Assembly: GCA_035578905.1 (NCBI GenBank) | Contig: JAQJVL010000004.1 | Location: 587,501-651,500, forward strand | Direction: 5' to 3' | Origin: Stictocephala bisonia | Lineage: Eukaryota > Arthropoda > Insecta > Hemiptera > Membracidae | Length of the DNA stretch: 64,000 bases | Shown: piece after piece, positions 11,429-25,300 of the stretch | How positions within the stretch are numbered: the first letter of the stretch is position 1 | Layout of the letters: each line of letters starts with the position of its first letter | Program-made: the position numbers and the translations under genes | Notes under the pieces: model-generated | The model's database searches: none | The model's input: only the letters and a program-made list of their open reading frames with translations | Told to the model about the DNA's origin: nothing

Positions 11429-13834
11429 ATACTAACCCTACGTAACAATAATCCCGTAAGGTACTAGCCCCTAACCCTACGTAACAACAATCCCGTAAGT
11501 TATTAACCCTACGAAACAACAATCTCATAAATTACTAACCCTACGAAACAATAATCCCGTAAGTTACTAACCCTACGTAACAACAATCCCGTAAGTTACT
11601 AACCCTACGTATCAATCCCGTAAGGTACTAACCCCTAACCCTTCGTAACAACAATCCCGTAAGTTACTAACCCTACGAAACAACAATCACGTAAGGTACT
11701 AACCCCTAACCCTTCGTAACAACAATCCCGTAAGGTACTAACCCCTAACCCTTCGTAACAACAATCCCGTAAGGTACTAAACCTACGAAACAATAATCCC
11801 GTAAGGTACTAACCCTACGTAACAATAATCCCGTAAGGTACTAACCCTTCGTAACAACAATCCCGTAAGGTACTAACCCTACGTAACAACAATCCCGTAA
11901 GGTACTAACCCTTCGTAACAACAATCCCGTAAGTTACTAACCCTACGAAACAACAATCCCGTAAATTACTAACCCTACGAAACAACAATTCAGTAAGTTA
12001 GTAACCCTACGTAACAACAATCCCGTAATTTACTAACCCTACGTAACAACAATCCCGTAAGTTACTAACCCTACGAAACAACAATTCAGTAAGTTACTAA
12101 CCCTACGTAACAACAATCCCGTAAGTTACTAACCCTACGTAACAATAATCCCGTAAGCTACTGACCCTACGTAACAACAATCCCGTAAGTTACTAACCCT
12201 ACGTAACAACAATCCCGTAAGTTACTAACCCTACGTAACAACAATCCCGTAAGTTACTAACCCTACGTAACAACAATCCCGTAAGTTACTAACCCTACGT
12301 AACAACAATCCCGTAAGTTACTAACCCTACGTAACAACAATCCCGTATGTTACTAACCCTACGAAACAACAATTCAGTAAGTTAGTAACCCTACGTAACA
12401 ACAATCCCGTAAGTTACTAACCCTACGTAACAACAATCCCGTAAGTTACTAACCCTACGAAACAACAATTCAGTAAGTTAGTAACCCTACGTAACAACAA
12501 TCCCGTAAGTTACTAACTCTACGTAACAACAATCCCGTAAGTTACTAACCCTATGAAACAACAATCCCGTAAGTTACTAACCCTACGTAAGAATCCCGTA
12601 AGGTACAAACCCCTAACCCTTCGTAACAACAATCCCGTAAGTTACTAACCCTACGAAACAACAATCATGTAAATTACTAACCCTACGAAACAACAATCCC
12701 GTAAGTTACTAACCCTACGAAACAACAATTCAGTAAGTTAGTAACCCTACGTAACAACAATCCCGTAAGTTACTAACCCTACGAAACAACAATTCAGTAA
12801 GTTACTAACCCTACGAAACAACAATTCAGTAAGTTAGTAACCCTACGTAACAACAATCCCGTAAGTTACTAACCCTACGTAACAACAATCCCGTAAGTTA
12901 CTAACCCTGCGAAACAACAATCCCGTAAATTACTAACCCTACGAAACAACAATTCAGTAAGTTAGTAACCCTACGTAACAACAATCCCGTAAGTTACTAA
13001 CCCTACGTAATACCAATCCCGTAAGTTACTAACCCCTAACCCTACGTAACAACAATCCCGTAAGTTACTAACCCTACGAAACAACAATTCAGTAAGTTAC
13101 TAACCCTACGTAACAACAATCCCGTAAGTTACTAACCCTACGAAACAACAATTCAGTAAGTTAGTAACCCTACGTAACAACAATCCCGTAAGTTACTAAC
13201 CCTACTTAACAACAATCCCGTAAGTTACTAACCCTACGTAACAATAATCCCGTAAGCTACTGACCCTACGTAACAACAATCCCGTAAGTTACTAACCCTA
13301 CGTAACAACAATCCCGTAAGTTACTAACCCTACGTAACAACAATCCCGTAAGTTAATAACCCTACGTAACAACAATCCCGTAAGTTACTAACCCTACGTA
13401 ACAACAATCCCGTAAGTTACTAACTCTACGTAACAATAATCCCGTAAGTTACTAACACTACGTAACAACAATCCCGTAAGTTACTAACCCTACGTAACAA
13501 CAATCCCGTAAGTTACTAACCCTACGTAAAAACAATCCCGTAAGTTACTAACCCTAAGTAACAACAATCCCGTAAGTTACTAACCCTACGTAACAACAAT
13601 CCCGTAAGTTACTAACCCTACGTAATAAAAATCCCGTAAGTTACTAACCCTACGTAACAACAATGCCGTAAGGTACTAACCCTACGTAATAACAATCCCG
13701 AAAGTTACTAACGCTACGTAAAACAATTTCGTATAGTACTAACCCTACGTAATAACAATCCCGTAAGTTACTAACCCTACGAAACAACTATCCCGTAAGG
13801 TAGTATCCCTACGTAACAACAATCCCTTAAGTTA
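11429..13834. repeat. 32-bp minisatellite, about 75 units
   Basis: The unit is CCCTACGTAACAACAATCCC followed by GTAAGTTACTAA. Variants are interspersed: CGAAACAACAATTCAGTAAG with GTTAGTAACC, and the longer GGTACTAACCCCTAACCCTTC type concentrated before 11900. The TTCAGTAAG variant recurs every few units, so groups of units have been copied together. The array sits inside block A just right of the transposon. The matching place in block B (near 27485) has no array, so it arose or expanded in one copy only. There are no spacers, so it is not a CRISPR. Confidence 0.97.
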
Positions 13835-13913
13835 TAACAATCTATTTATATAAGATTAATTTTTATTACAAATTTTTATTATATTTAAATTTTTTTACTA
13901 TTTACAAATAGAT

Positions 13914-14172
13914 AATGCTCATGAATATGCAGTGTATGAATATTTATGATCAAACAATGAACCAGAATAATTTTCAAGAATGCTCCTGATATTTTAGAGG
14001 GCTCGTCGGGACAGTACATTGGAATTCCTAACATTCATTTTTAATATGCAATGGAGAGATACCTGCTCAAACCCGATGGCGCGAGTCCGCCGTTACGGAC
14101 ATGCTTGTTAGTTTGTGATTAGCATTATCAGCCAACAGCCCAACCTCAATGTGCAGGAACACTCTCTTTATA
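13914..14172. repeat. dispersed ~270-bp repeat, copy 2 (partner at 8897-9165)
   Basis: Same order of conserved stretches as the 8.9-kb copy: TGATCAAACAATGAACCAGA, GGCTCGTCGGGACAGTAC, GAGTCCGCCGTTA. It begins about 80 bp after the 32-bp array and is not seen in block B, so it reached block A after the block duplication or was lost from B. Confidence 0.85.
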
Positions 14173-14938
14173 TTCCTGCACTCTTTATACATACGACAAA
14201 TGTAATACAGCTGGTTTAAATTGCATTACATTTGTATGTGACTACCCTAGCGCTTCACAATGGACCACAAAAACAGCTGATATTTTGAGACCCAACACTT
14301 AACATTGGATGAGAAATCAAATTAGATAATTACAAAAGTAATGCTAATATTGCTTAAATTTGCGCACAACTGAAAATTATTTTAAAAATAACGTAATAAA
14401 TTGGGATTAAACCGTTGTTCTTTGCCTGTGCTGACTCTCCCTTTTTGACAGTTCACGATGAAACTTAAGTTTAAGATTATTGTCATGTCATTGACTACTG
14501 CTGAACCTTTGCTTATGTCCAAAATGAGAAACATTCACCACAAGTCACATCGTGGCGACCTTTAGTAGTAAATATTTATTTACAATCAAATTCGTAGTTC
14601 TTTAATAAACTTAAGGCTAAAAGAAGAGGATTCTCGCCGTTTTTATGTTTAAAAAAATTATTATATTAGTAATTGTACAAGGTAGTAAAATATATTTTTG
14701 TAATTGAGTAAGTCAATTTATTTTTTCACCACAGAATAACTATTATAAATGTCTGAAATTGAAGAGAATTTTCCTGATCGTTATATTAATAAATACATAA
14801 ATATTTATTACTGCACAGAATAAAAGAGAGTATCTGTTTTTATGTTTGAAATCAATGTATTGTTTCATCTACTAAACACAAAGGTTGTCCATCAAAGTTT
14901 TTTACCTATTTTGCATAAAAGGATTTTACATTTTACAA

Positions 14939-15043
14939 ACCAGTAAAATGTAAAGCTTTCCGGGAAAAGCCGTGTTAGTGGTTGGTAAATTAATAATGCA
15001 CAGCGTTGGGGATAAAGGCAGTGCAAATTTAAAACTATCACTT
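14939..15043. other. conserved island 1 of block A (partner 29329-29432)
   Basis: About 105 bp are nearly the same in both blocks, beginning with AGTAAAATGTAAAGCTTTCC and GGGAAAAGCCGT. About six substitutions fall in the first 84 bp, whereas flanking sequence aligns poorly. No open frame is conserved. It may be a regulatory element, a non-coding exon or a younger repeat. Confidence 0.75.
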
Positions 15044-18000
15044 CAAAACATCAACCGAGGAGGGGCCTGTTTACCGTTTCCCTTTTTCCCAATATGTTTA
15101 CAAGCCTTAATCAAATTGGAATGATACTATTCCCTAATTACTTTAATAAACTGTATCGATTGTTATTTATATCGATATGTAATATTTTAGTATTGATATA
15201 TTCTACTATGGTGGTTAATACCCCAAAAGTTCAATTCAAATGTAATGGTGTGATAAAACCATAGTTTAGAATCCGAACCACGTGATTTATGTCTGTTTAT
15301 CAACGATACCTTACCTTATGTCTTGCACAGGACGAGATATACTTGTTAAACAGGGTCTTATAGCGTCTAACCGTCATTGCCAAGATTAGTCACTGATTAT
15401 CACTAGAAAGGAAACATTTAAATATTTAATATGTGATATAGACTAATTACTGCTTTATAAAAGAATTTAAAAATGATTTGTTGTAACTGACATCTATGGA
15501 TGTACTTAGAAACGTTGATAATAGTTTAAAAAGTAACTGAGTTAGTCTCCAAAGAATACTTAATTATTGTCACTCGAAAGTTAATGTGTATGATGAGATT
15601 TATTGTGTATTTTTCATAGAATTTAAAAGTATTTCTTAGAGCAAGCAACTCTATGAAAGATTAATAAAAATTAAAATATTATTATAAAGGAGTTTCTCCT
15701 CGCTTACAATCTACGGCAATCCTCTTACATAAATACTAAAGTACCACTCAATACTTGTTTTATATCTCATTAAATAATTGTAATTTATTGTTACAGTAAG
15801 ACCAGAAGTGGAGAATATAATATTCACTTAGCTTGTTTCTGTTAAATTTTAATTTTATGAATACATTATTATCATTATGATGGATAAATTATTAATAAAT
15901 GGTAACTGAACCACTAATCAATGGTGGTTCGTTTAGTGGTTATTAATATTATATAGTGTCTATACATGTTCCTATAAAACAATGCAATATAAAAAACTTA
16001 TTTAACATTTCTTTCTCCAAATTAGTTCAATTATATTAATAAACAAACTTTTTTAAATACTTCCATATGTATTGAATGATACAAAGCATAGTGAACTATT
16101 TAATTAATAAATTGAAATAATGTACATATCTGGTAAAAAGGGCATCCAATGGTTTTTTAAAACATTTGATAAACACAGAATACTTGAGTATTAGTAATAT
16201 ACAACATCAAACGCCCTTCAATATTACTCAACGGTTCTTTAATATAACAATCTGATATTGTTCATTGGCATTTCAATAAAATAACGTTCTGTATATTAAT
16301 GGGTCCGAACTACGGGGGCTTTTAATTATTGAACTTTTTATAAATGTTCAGTTATTTTGACAACATATATGTTTATAGAACACCAACACGCCACCAATTT
16401 GTTATATAATATTGTCAACAATTCAAATAATAAACACTACGTTCTCATTTACAATTTCCCATTTTACCATTTCCATAATTACAATTATTTTTCATATATG
16501 CCTACAACAGTTATTAGGACGTCCACTTTTTAAAGAACTTCAACATCCTATGGTAACAACTGTAGCAGCGTTTTGTGGTTTTGTTGTAGTTTGTTTTACC
16601 AACTTACGTTTCATTTATTGAAATTTAAATGTGCTTACAATCAATGTTTGCTCGCATAATATTCAAAAATGTGACCTCATGCGTAGTCAAAATAATATGT
16701 CAACTCAACTTGGTTGTTCATTTATTTATTAATGTGGTACCAATCGTCTAGATACGGGTGAGTGTGAGTGGCCAGTGAGTCCAAACCACGTAGTATTGAT
16801 CTGATTTTAGATTACTTGCAACTGATTCTCTACTAGCCCCACCAAACCCAGGCCGTGAGGCAACATGAACACCCCAACCCTCTTTAGTAGTGTTATGTTC
16901 ACATCGATGGCAACCATTGAGCCGACGCCTGTGGGTGTAACACCTACAATCTCCTAAACTCTTAGCTCTAAGTAACTGGATTTCAGCTAAATCTCGTTCG
17001 TTATTTTTTTACATTAATCAACCAAATGAAGACAAATAAACGTAAATGATTTCCATAATTTTTAAAAATTAAAACGATATTGTATGGATAGGTGTACACC
17101 GTACTTTTGGGTTTCGGTCAACTTGAACTTTAGTTCTGATTCATAAATGCTTGCGATACGAAACCACTTATTCTCGAGGGCCAATAAGTGCCAAATATGT
17201 CTCGTAAAAATTTTATAAAATGGCACTTATTCTCGGGAGGAAGGTTGAGTGATGTCTATCCGAAGTAGTATGTTTCTATTGTCTCATGGAAAATAGATAT
17301 GTGATTTTTGAAGTGGTACGTTTTTATTTAGTAATAATGTAGGAGTTCTTAAATATTACGTGTGCAGGCGTTAACATATGTACCTAACATACGTTAACAT
17401 AACGTTACATTTGCTCATCTACACTCATCACACTCATTCGAAATCCATATTCTCCCATATCTTGACGATCGGCGTCTTATGAATAAATAAAAAAATAAAT
17501 AAATATGTACCTAAGTGGGAACGTTTAGTTCTAAACTGTTATAGGTTTTGATGTAAACTAAATTTCAATAATGCTTTTTATTGAAAGGATGAACATTCAC
17601 ACGTTGTTCACATTGACTGACAAGATGGCTCATCTCAAATGCCTTTAAAGCCAAAAAAATATAGGTCTTACGATCAAAGACCTTAACAAAAGAAACCTCC
17701 TGGAACATCAATATCTAGAACTTAGTTTCTGATTTTTGTTAACCAGCAACACACTCGAAATGATATCCCGCTGAATTAATATGGAACTCATTATGACCTT
17801 GGTTGAGATGAATATATGAAAAAAGAACACTTATTTCTGTTTCAACACCAAACTATTAACCATATCCGTGTCATAGGTTGGGGTACCTCTTAAGAGGTAT
17901 TAAGTCTATATATAGGTTATACTGAACGATTCCTCGCAGGCTGAATGTACTTAGGAAGGGTGAATTTGTCCAAAACAATTTCATAAGTTAAGTTAAAACT

Positions 18001-18346
18001 GATGTAATGGCTTTTTGAGCTAACATAAAACAAGGTATGTGCTCTGGAAACTTTTTAATATTTATTAAGTATAAATATTTTCATTTTCTGTATTAAAACA
18101 AAATGTTCATTGTATTTATATAATTTATACTTTTTCTATGTATACTAAACTATTTTTATATTGTATAAGTTAAATTTTTCGTCACTGAATATTTGTTAAC
18201 TGACAATATTTAATCCTATACTTAAATTAAGTGAATTTCCTAATTTGTTACCTCTAAAACTCCTTTATTATACAATCCCATTACATAAATTTGTATTTTT
18301 ATAAACTCAAGTATATATGTATAATTGTATAGTCTTATAAATGTGG
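15044..18346. other. block A, AT-rich, no supported gene
   Basis: A short anchor with block B occurs at about 15270-15300, and weak alignment resumes at about 17790-18060 (CTCATTATGACC, AAGGGTGAAT, GTCCAAAACAAT). The 69-codon frame at 16412-16621 has no recognisable domain. A slightly GC-richer stretch at 16740-16980 has no match in the window. Around 17165-17235 TTATTCTCG occurs twice next to an inverted AAGTGCCA / TGGCACTT pair. Confidence 0.55.
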
Positions 18347-18650
18347 ATTGACAGGCAAATACAACGAATAAAGGGGCTAACTATAAACTGTACCACAGAA
18401 AGCCGTCTAATACCCTACCTTTTGTTGTGTGTATTTCGATGTTGGGGCTGTGAAATGCCGGTCAGTACATTAGAAGGGTGAGCCTGACAGAAACTGCCAC
18501 AAGTGAGGCAATTTACTGTGCTAATACACCGAACAATACAATGGAACAAAGCACTGTTTCCTTCTTTGGAATGTGGATCGGGAAGGGAAAATATGGTGAC
18601 TGAAAATAAAGTTAATATCGAAATTATGATCTACCATCATGTTAGAAGTG
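18347..18650. other. conserved island 2 of block A (partner 30688-30985)
   Basis: About 270 bp differ from the block B copy by roughly six substitutions and one 5-bp indel, while the sequence on either side is strongly diverged. Examples are ACGAATAAAGGGGCTAACTA and GGAATGTGGATCGGGAAGGG. One plus-strand frame is open for 49 codons (18454-18600, then TGA) in both copies. Its only ATG starts at 18541, leaving 20 residues, so coding is not supported. It could be a non-coding exon, a regulatory element, or a tract homogenised by gene conversion. Confidence 0.8.
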
Positions 18651-20481
18651 GCATTTAATACAGTCAATTAAATGTGTTAGTTATAGACTTTAAATATGTG
18701 TATGAAGTACATCAGTCACTTCTACATACAGTGTAATTGTATTCATCAATATCAATATCAGATATTGATCAGATCAATACCAGAACTATCTGGTATTATT
18801 TCAATTGTAACTATACAATTGAATATAATAATTCAATTGTAACTATCTGAAGGGGAAATTGGATCACGATTCATATAAATGCGTATGGACTTTTTTTTAA
18901 AGATCATTAATTTATCGTATATAAAATAAATTTCTAATTACCATTTTATTTGTCGTAATCCACACTAGCAGAAAGTTACTGCAGTTTTACTGAGAAAACG
19001 AAACGATATTTTATGGAATTTTAAATATCTTCTCTATGAAACTGGTTTTTTACGAAGCATTAGTTTCTTAGACCTATATAACACTTTTATACATTTAAAT
19101 ATACTCCACATATACCTACAATAGGTACATACAACTGTACCAGATGAAAGTTTATGGATGAAATCGGGCTCCCTAAACCTGCAAATTGGGTACATATCTT
19201 GTTCTCGGATATTTTCGTCAATATGTTCGAAACAGGTAGATTTGTTAATTATCAAATCATATAATGTAACATTAGTTTTAAAAGTTAAATATTGCTTGCA
19301 ATTAGCCATTATTCTGGGTTTTTAATTAATTTATACAAAACCTAAACTAAACGAATCCTAAATAACGCTTAGTTTGTAATTAATTGTTTGTAACATATGG
19401 AATGTTGCCTATTACCAGTTAGTTGAATAAACATTAAAATAACATTCTAAATGATAACAAATTAACATATGACACCAAAATCAAGTTAAGCGTGTAGTGA
19501 AGTGCTTTACTTTTATCATTTTTTTTCATTTACTTATAAAATACATTGCAATTAGAGCATGATAAGTAATTAAATGGGTTTTAAAAGTGATGAGTTGATT
19601 AAATATAATGCTGACTTGTAAATTAAAGAGCAAGCAATAGCTGTTTATTTTTAATTAGTAAAAGGATCGACCGCAGCGCTCCTCTCGTCAAGCGGCTACA
19701 CGGCAAAACATTACTCAGCTGATTGGACTCCGTCCACGCCATCTTGTCATTGGCAAATTGAGGTACCATTTAAGATTCGACTAGGGTCAGTTTTTACTTC
19801 AACAAATCTATCTGTCTCAAACTCCAAAATGAATTTCAAATGGTAGGGATTTCTCAGGCCTGAAATTCTCAGGGGCTAGCAGTCACTAGTTTACAGACAT
19901 TACTAAGTTTAATACCAATCGTAAGAGTAATATTAAGAATAAAACTATTTATATTGTGCTGCTTGGTGGCAAGGACGGTGGTATTTACTTTATGTTTTAT
20001 GAAAAGTTATTTCGTAAAATTAAAAATTGTAGTAAAGTGAAAAAATTAAATTTATTTTATATATAATTATATCGAAACCCAGAACAACGCTTTGAATTAA
20101 AAGTAGTTTCTAGTTTTTACTCATATTTAATCAAACAAAATTAATTGTTGGTATTTAAACACAAACGTTCAATTAAGGACACACATTTGATGATTATATC
20201 GATTCATTCATTCCATTCAGTTAAATTCTATAGCCTTCCTCTTCATCTATGAACACAAAAGACTGGAATATCACCAACAGATACACAGGTACCCTTCAAT
20301 ACTCTTTTACCCCCTCCCCCCCAACTATAATATTAAAGCTTCGTCACTCTATACTTTGACTTATGATCTTGTGATTCATTCAGATTTATCTAAGTTAACT
20401 AAATTACCTTAAATATTAATCATACAATGGATATCATAATTATTGTTATAAACAGCAATATCAATTTCCAATGTATTAACA
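18651..20481. other. block A, AT-rich, no supported gene
   Basis: The best frame is 19034-19309 on the minus strand: 91 codons, a true ATG and six cysteines. The paralogous sequence in block B (about 33820-34015) keeps nucleotide similarity but breaks the frame, so purifying selection on a protein is not indicated. A conserved stretch at 19672-19745 (CTCGTCAAGCGGCTACAC, CAGCTGATTGGACTCCGTCC) pairs with 38578-38650. Confidence 0.55.
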
Positions 20482-20955
20482 GATTCACTAAATAGTATTC
20501 TTGTTTTTCAATTATAAGTTTCGTAACAGTTCTGTGGTCAATTCAACATGCCCTGCTCTTAAATCAATTTAACAACATGCAAAATAACAATTGGGAAAAA
20601 ATAACGCGGGTGGGAGGGCCTTCATCACTGTAATTCTATGGGTGGGAGGGCTTTATTACTGTAAATGTATAGGTGGGTGAGGATGTCATCAGTCATTAAT
20701 GCTAGTGTTCAGTTGAGAGAGGAACGCCTGCCACTGGACGATGCAATATAGGTACTGCATCCATATTGCCTAGCCTTGAGATGCAACGGCACTCGTCCTG
20801 TTATGTGTTGTTTGTCTCCATAGGCACATACATTATAACAATCAGTGTGGTTGCCGATACTAAATTAAACATGGTTTGTTTATGCCCATGGGGATGTTTC
20901 ACATCTCGTTTAATCCCCTTATTAAAAATTAACAGTTGAAAAGTGACATGAATTG
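20482..20955. other. conserved islands 3 of block A (partner 38966-39184)
   Basis: Two nearly identical stretches are shared with block B. One is 20482-20560 (TTTTTCAATTATAAGTTTCG, CAACATGCCCTGCTCTT). The other is 20857-20955 (TTTATGCCCATGGGGATG, TTTCACATCTCGTTTAATCC). Between them block A carries about 80 bp of diverged 36-bp-family repeat (20608-20690) that block B lacks. A weaker third relative of the first stretch lies at 47505-47600. Confidence 0.75.
20608..20690. repeat. diverged 36-bp-family minisatellite remnant, inverted orientation
   Basis: The plus strand reads GGGTGGGAGGGCTTTATTAC and then TGTAAATGTATAGG, in about two and a half units. Its complement aligns with the CCCACCCATACACGTACAGT unit at 4041-4347. 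Confidence 0.65.
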
Positions 20956-22306
20956 TAAAGCGTCGTAAAGTTGTTATGTAATAAATGATAAAAAAATTTG
21001 TGTAACGTTAAAAAATTGTTCAACATTGAACATTTTTGTTAATTCATACGTATTTTTACGTAGTGAAAACCAATACAGATTCACAGGTTCGGACATTATA
21101 TCGAAGGTATTTCCTACTGTCCGTAAAGAATACACAGCTTCGATCAACGCTTTCCGAGTATCACTAACGTCCAAAAAATATATTATATCACCTCACTGAT
21201 AAATATTCTCACCAAGATACAATTAGACAGATCCATATAGGAATTTTATAGTAAATAAACAATGATAACTAAAAAGAGATCACCAAGTTCGGACTCTTCT
21301 ATCAGAAGACAAGTGATGTGAAAGGGATCCTTTTAGAAGTTACGATATGGCTTTCGGCCTCTATCTCAAACTGCCTCAATATAACTCTGAAGTTTGTGTC
21401 CTATTTTATTTACATTATCTTCATTTAATGTGTTTTAAAAGAAGACTTCCAGTGTCGAAAATCGTTTCAAAATGTAAAAGACCAAACTACTTCATAACAA
21501 ATGATGCATGATTACAATAGTGCTAAATTATATAATTAAGTTTAAGGATTAAAGCTAGTTAAAGCATTCAATTATTTTCATATTCTAAACTGAACGACTC
21601 ACACATTAGGTATGTACACTTTCGTCATTTTGACGTATTATACAAAATATTGAGATTTAATACTATTAACACAGTTCAATAAAGTCTTCATAGAGATGCT
21701 ATAAAACCTTGTAATCTCCTATAAAGTTTCCTCCGTGTATAAAAACTTGCATTGCCTTATGTCCTGTTATATACCTTCGTCAGCGTGGAAGTTTCACCTG
21801 TATATGACCATCTATAAACACAGCCACTAAAAATCAGCGTAACTTACCACACAAAATGATTATAGCATTTAAATGTTAAATGAGTTCTGTACGTAATAAT
21901 AGGCTAGCTATTTCTAACTAAATAAGCTGTTAAAACTAATTAAGCTGATGGAAAACAATAAAATACGTTGTTTTGAAATAACAGCTCACCTCTTAGCATT
22001 ACCTTTAATTACTGCTAGGTAGTAACACGAGTCTTAGAACTCTAGCTACTTTGGACTATATATTTTGACATCCATAAGAGTGACTTAAGAACTGAGTATC
22101 AGTTTGGTCTAATTTAAGTCCAATTATTTTGTTTCAGTTAAGACATCACGAAATATGATAATCCTGAAACATAATTATAAAAAGTCGACCGAAGACTTAA
22201 ACTTTCAGAAATCAAAATATATAATTATCAGTTAATTATACATCTTGTCATTTGTAAAACATTTTAATAAGCTCAATTATGTAAACAGCAGTAACCTCAC
22301 CACACC
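20956..22306. other. end of block A and AT-rich unique DNA, no supported gene
   Basis: 21130-21590 matches 8440-9620 in pieces. The 66-codon minus-strand frame at 20974-21174 starts at TTG. The related 8.4-kb copy has an in-frame TAA, so no gene is called. Nothing recognisable lies between 21600 and the array. Confidence 0.6.
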
Positions 22307-25300
22307 TTGATTAATACCAATGTATTAATACTGCTGATTAACACCAACTAATTAATACTGCTGATTAACACCAACTCATTAATACTGCTGATTAACACCA
22401 ACTTATTAATACTGCTGATTAACACCAACTCATTATTACTGCTGATTAACACCAACTTATTAATACTGCTGATTAACATCAACTCATTAATACTGCTGAT
22501 TAACACCAACTCATTAATACTGCTGATTAACACCAACTCATTAATACTGCTGATTAACACCAACTAATTAATACTGCTGATTAACACCAACTCATTAATA
22601 CTGCTGATTAACACCAACTAATTAATACTGCTGATTAACACCAACTAATTAATACTGCTGATTAACACCAACTCGTTAATACTGCTGATTAACACCAACT
22701 CATTAATACTGCTGATTAACACCAACTCATTAATACTGCTGATTAACACCAACTCATTAAAACTGCTGATTAACACCAACTCATTAATACTGCTGATTAA
22801 CACCAACTAATTAATACTGCTGATTAACACCAACTCGTTAATACTGCTGATTAACACCAACTTATTAATACTGCTGATTAACACCAACTCATTAATACTG
22901 CTGATTAACACCAACTTATTAATACTGCTGATTAACACCAACTCATTAATACTGCTGATTAACACCAACTCATTAATACTGCTGATTAACACCAACTAAT
23001 TAATACTGCTGATTAACACCAACTTATTAATACTGCTGATTAACACCAACTCATTAATACTGCTGATTAACACCAACTAATTAATACTGCTGATTAACAA
23101 CAACTCGTTAATACTGCTGATTAACACCAACTCATTAATACTGCTGATTAACACCAACTCATTAATACTGCTGATTAACACCAACTAATTAATACTGCTG
23201 ATTAACACCAACTCGTTAATACTGCTGATTAACACCAACTCATTAATACTGCTAATTAACACCAACCCATTAATACTGCTGATTAACACCAACTTATTAA
23301 TACTGCTGATTAACACCAACTCATTAATACTGCTGATTAACACCAACTCATTAATACTACTGATTAACACCAACTTATTAATACTGCTGATTAACACCAA
23401 CTCATTAATACTGCTGATTAACACCAACTTATTAATACTGCTAATTAACACCAACTCATTAATACTGCTGATTAACACCAACTCATTAATACTGCTGATT
23501 AACACCAACTTATTAATACTGCTGATTAACACCAACTCATTAATACTGCTGATTAACACCAACTCATTAATACTGCTGATTAACACCAACTCATTAATAC
23601 TGCTGATTAACACCAACTCATTAATACTGCTAATTAACACCAACTCATTAATACTGCTGATTAACACCAACTCATTAATACTGCTGATTAACACCAACTC
23701 ATTAATACTACTGATTAACACCAACTCATTAATACTGCTGATTAACACCAAATTATTAATGCTGCTGATTAACACCAACTAATTAATACTGCTGATTAAC
23801 ACCAACTCATTAATACTACTGATTAACACCAACTTATTAATACTGCTGATTAACACCAACTCATTAATACTGCTGATTAACACCAACTCATTAATACTAC
23901 TGATTAACACCAACTCATTAATACTGCTGATTAACACCAACTTATTAATACTGCTGATTAACACCAACTCATTAATACTGCTGATTAACACCAACTCATT
24001 AATACTACTGATTAACACCAACTCATTAATACTGCTGATTAACACCAAATTATTAATGCTGCTGATTAACACCAACTAATTAATACTGCTGATTAACACC
24101 AACTCATTAATACTGCTGATTAACACCAACTCATTAATACTGCAGATTAACACCAAATTATTAATGCTGCTGATTAACACCAACTAATTAATGCTGCTGA
24201 TTAACACCAACTAATTAATACTGCTGATTAACACCAACTCATTAATACTGCTGATTAACACCAACTTAATAATACTGCTGATTAACACCAACTCATTAAT
24301 ACTGCTGATTAACACCAACTCATTAATACTACTGATTAACACCAACTCATTAATACTGCTGATTAACACCAACTCATTAATACTGCTGATTAACACCAAC
24401 TCATTAATACTACTGATTAACACCAACTTATTAATACTGCTGAATAACACCAACTCATTAATACTGCTGATTAACACCAACTTATTAATACTGCTGATTA
24501 ACACCAACTCATTAATACTGCTGATTAACACCAACTCATTAATACTGCTGATTAACACCAACTCATTAATACTGCTGATTAACACCAACTCATTAATACT
24601 GCTGATTAACACCAACTCATTAATACTGCTGATTAACACCAACTCATTAATACTGCTGATTAACACCAAATTATTAATGCTGCTGATTAACACCAACTAA
24701 TTAATACTGCTGATTAACACCAACTCATTAATACTACTGATTAACACCAACTTATTAATACTGCTGATTAACACCAACTCATTAATACTGCTGATTAACA
24801 CCAACTCATTAATACTACTGATTAACACCAACTCATTAATACTGCTGATTAACACCAACTTATTAATACTGCTGATTAAAACCAAGTCATTAATACTGCT
24901 GATTAACACCAACTCATTAATACTACTGATTAACACCAACTCATTAATACTGCTGATTAACACCAAATTATTAATGCTGCTGATTAACACCAACTCATTA
25001 ATACTGCTGATTAACACCAACTCATTAATACTGCTGATTAACACCAACTTATTAATACTGCTGATTAACACCAAATTATTAATGCTGCTGATTAACACCA
25101 ACTAATTAATACTGCTGATTAACACCAACTCATTAATACTGCTGATTAACACCAACTAATTAATACTGCTGATTAACACCAAATTATTAATGCTGCTGAT
25201 TAACACCAACTAATTAATGCTGCTGATTAACACCAACTAATTAATACTGCTGATTAACACCAACTCATTAATACTGCTGATTAACACCAACTCATTAATA

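Larger units (their letters stand above)
9715..21590. repeat. paralogous block A of a large duplicated segment (partner block B 26930-39185)
   Basis: Anchors occur in the same order and orientation in block B: 9885 with 27073 (ACACAAACATAGGGAA); 10130 with 27303 (GTTCGGAGCAGTGTTAAATG); 14440 with 27640; 14939-15043 with 29329-29432; 15272 with 29757 (CGAACCACGTGAT); 18347-18650 with 30688-30985; 18860 with 31075; 19180 with 33990; 19535 with 36236; 19672 with 38580; 20482-20560 with 38966-39042; 20857-20955 with 39086-39184. Most sequence between anchors is strongly diverged or has gained insertions. No gene is identifiable inside. Confidence 0.9.

Noticed and set aside
11429..13834. CRISPR-like appearance of 32-bp repeats
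   Set aside because: Units are contiguous with no spacers, and the setting is eukaryotic.
11429..13834. Telomeric array because of recurring CTAACCCTA
   Set aside because: The unit is 32 bp with mostly non-telomeric sequence; the resemblance is a few bases per unit.
19034..19309. 91-codon minus-strand frame with several cysteines
   Set aside because: The paralogous sequence in block B disrupts the frame, so a conserved protein is not indicated.
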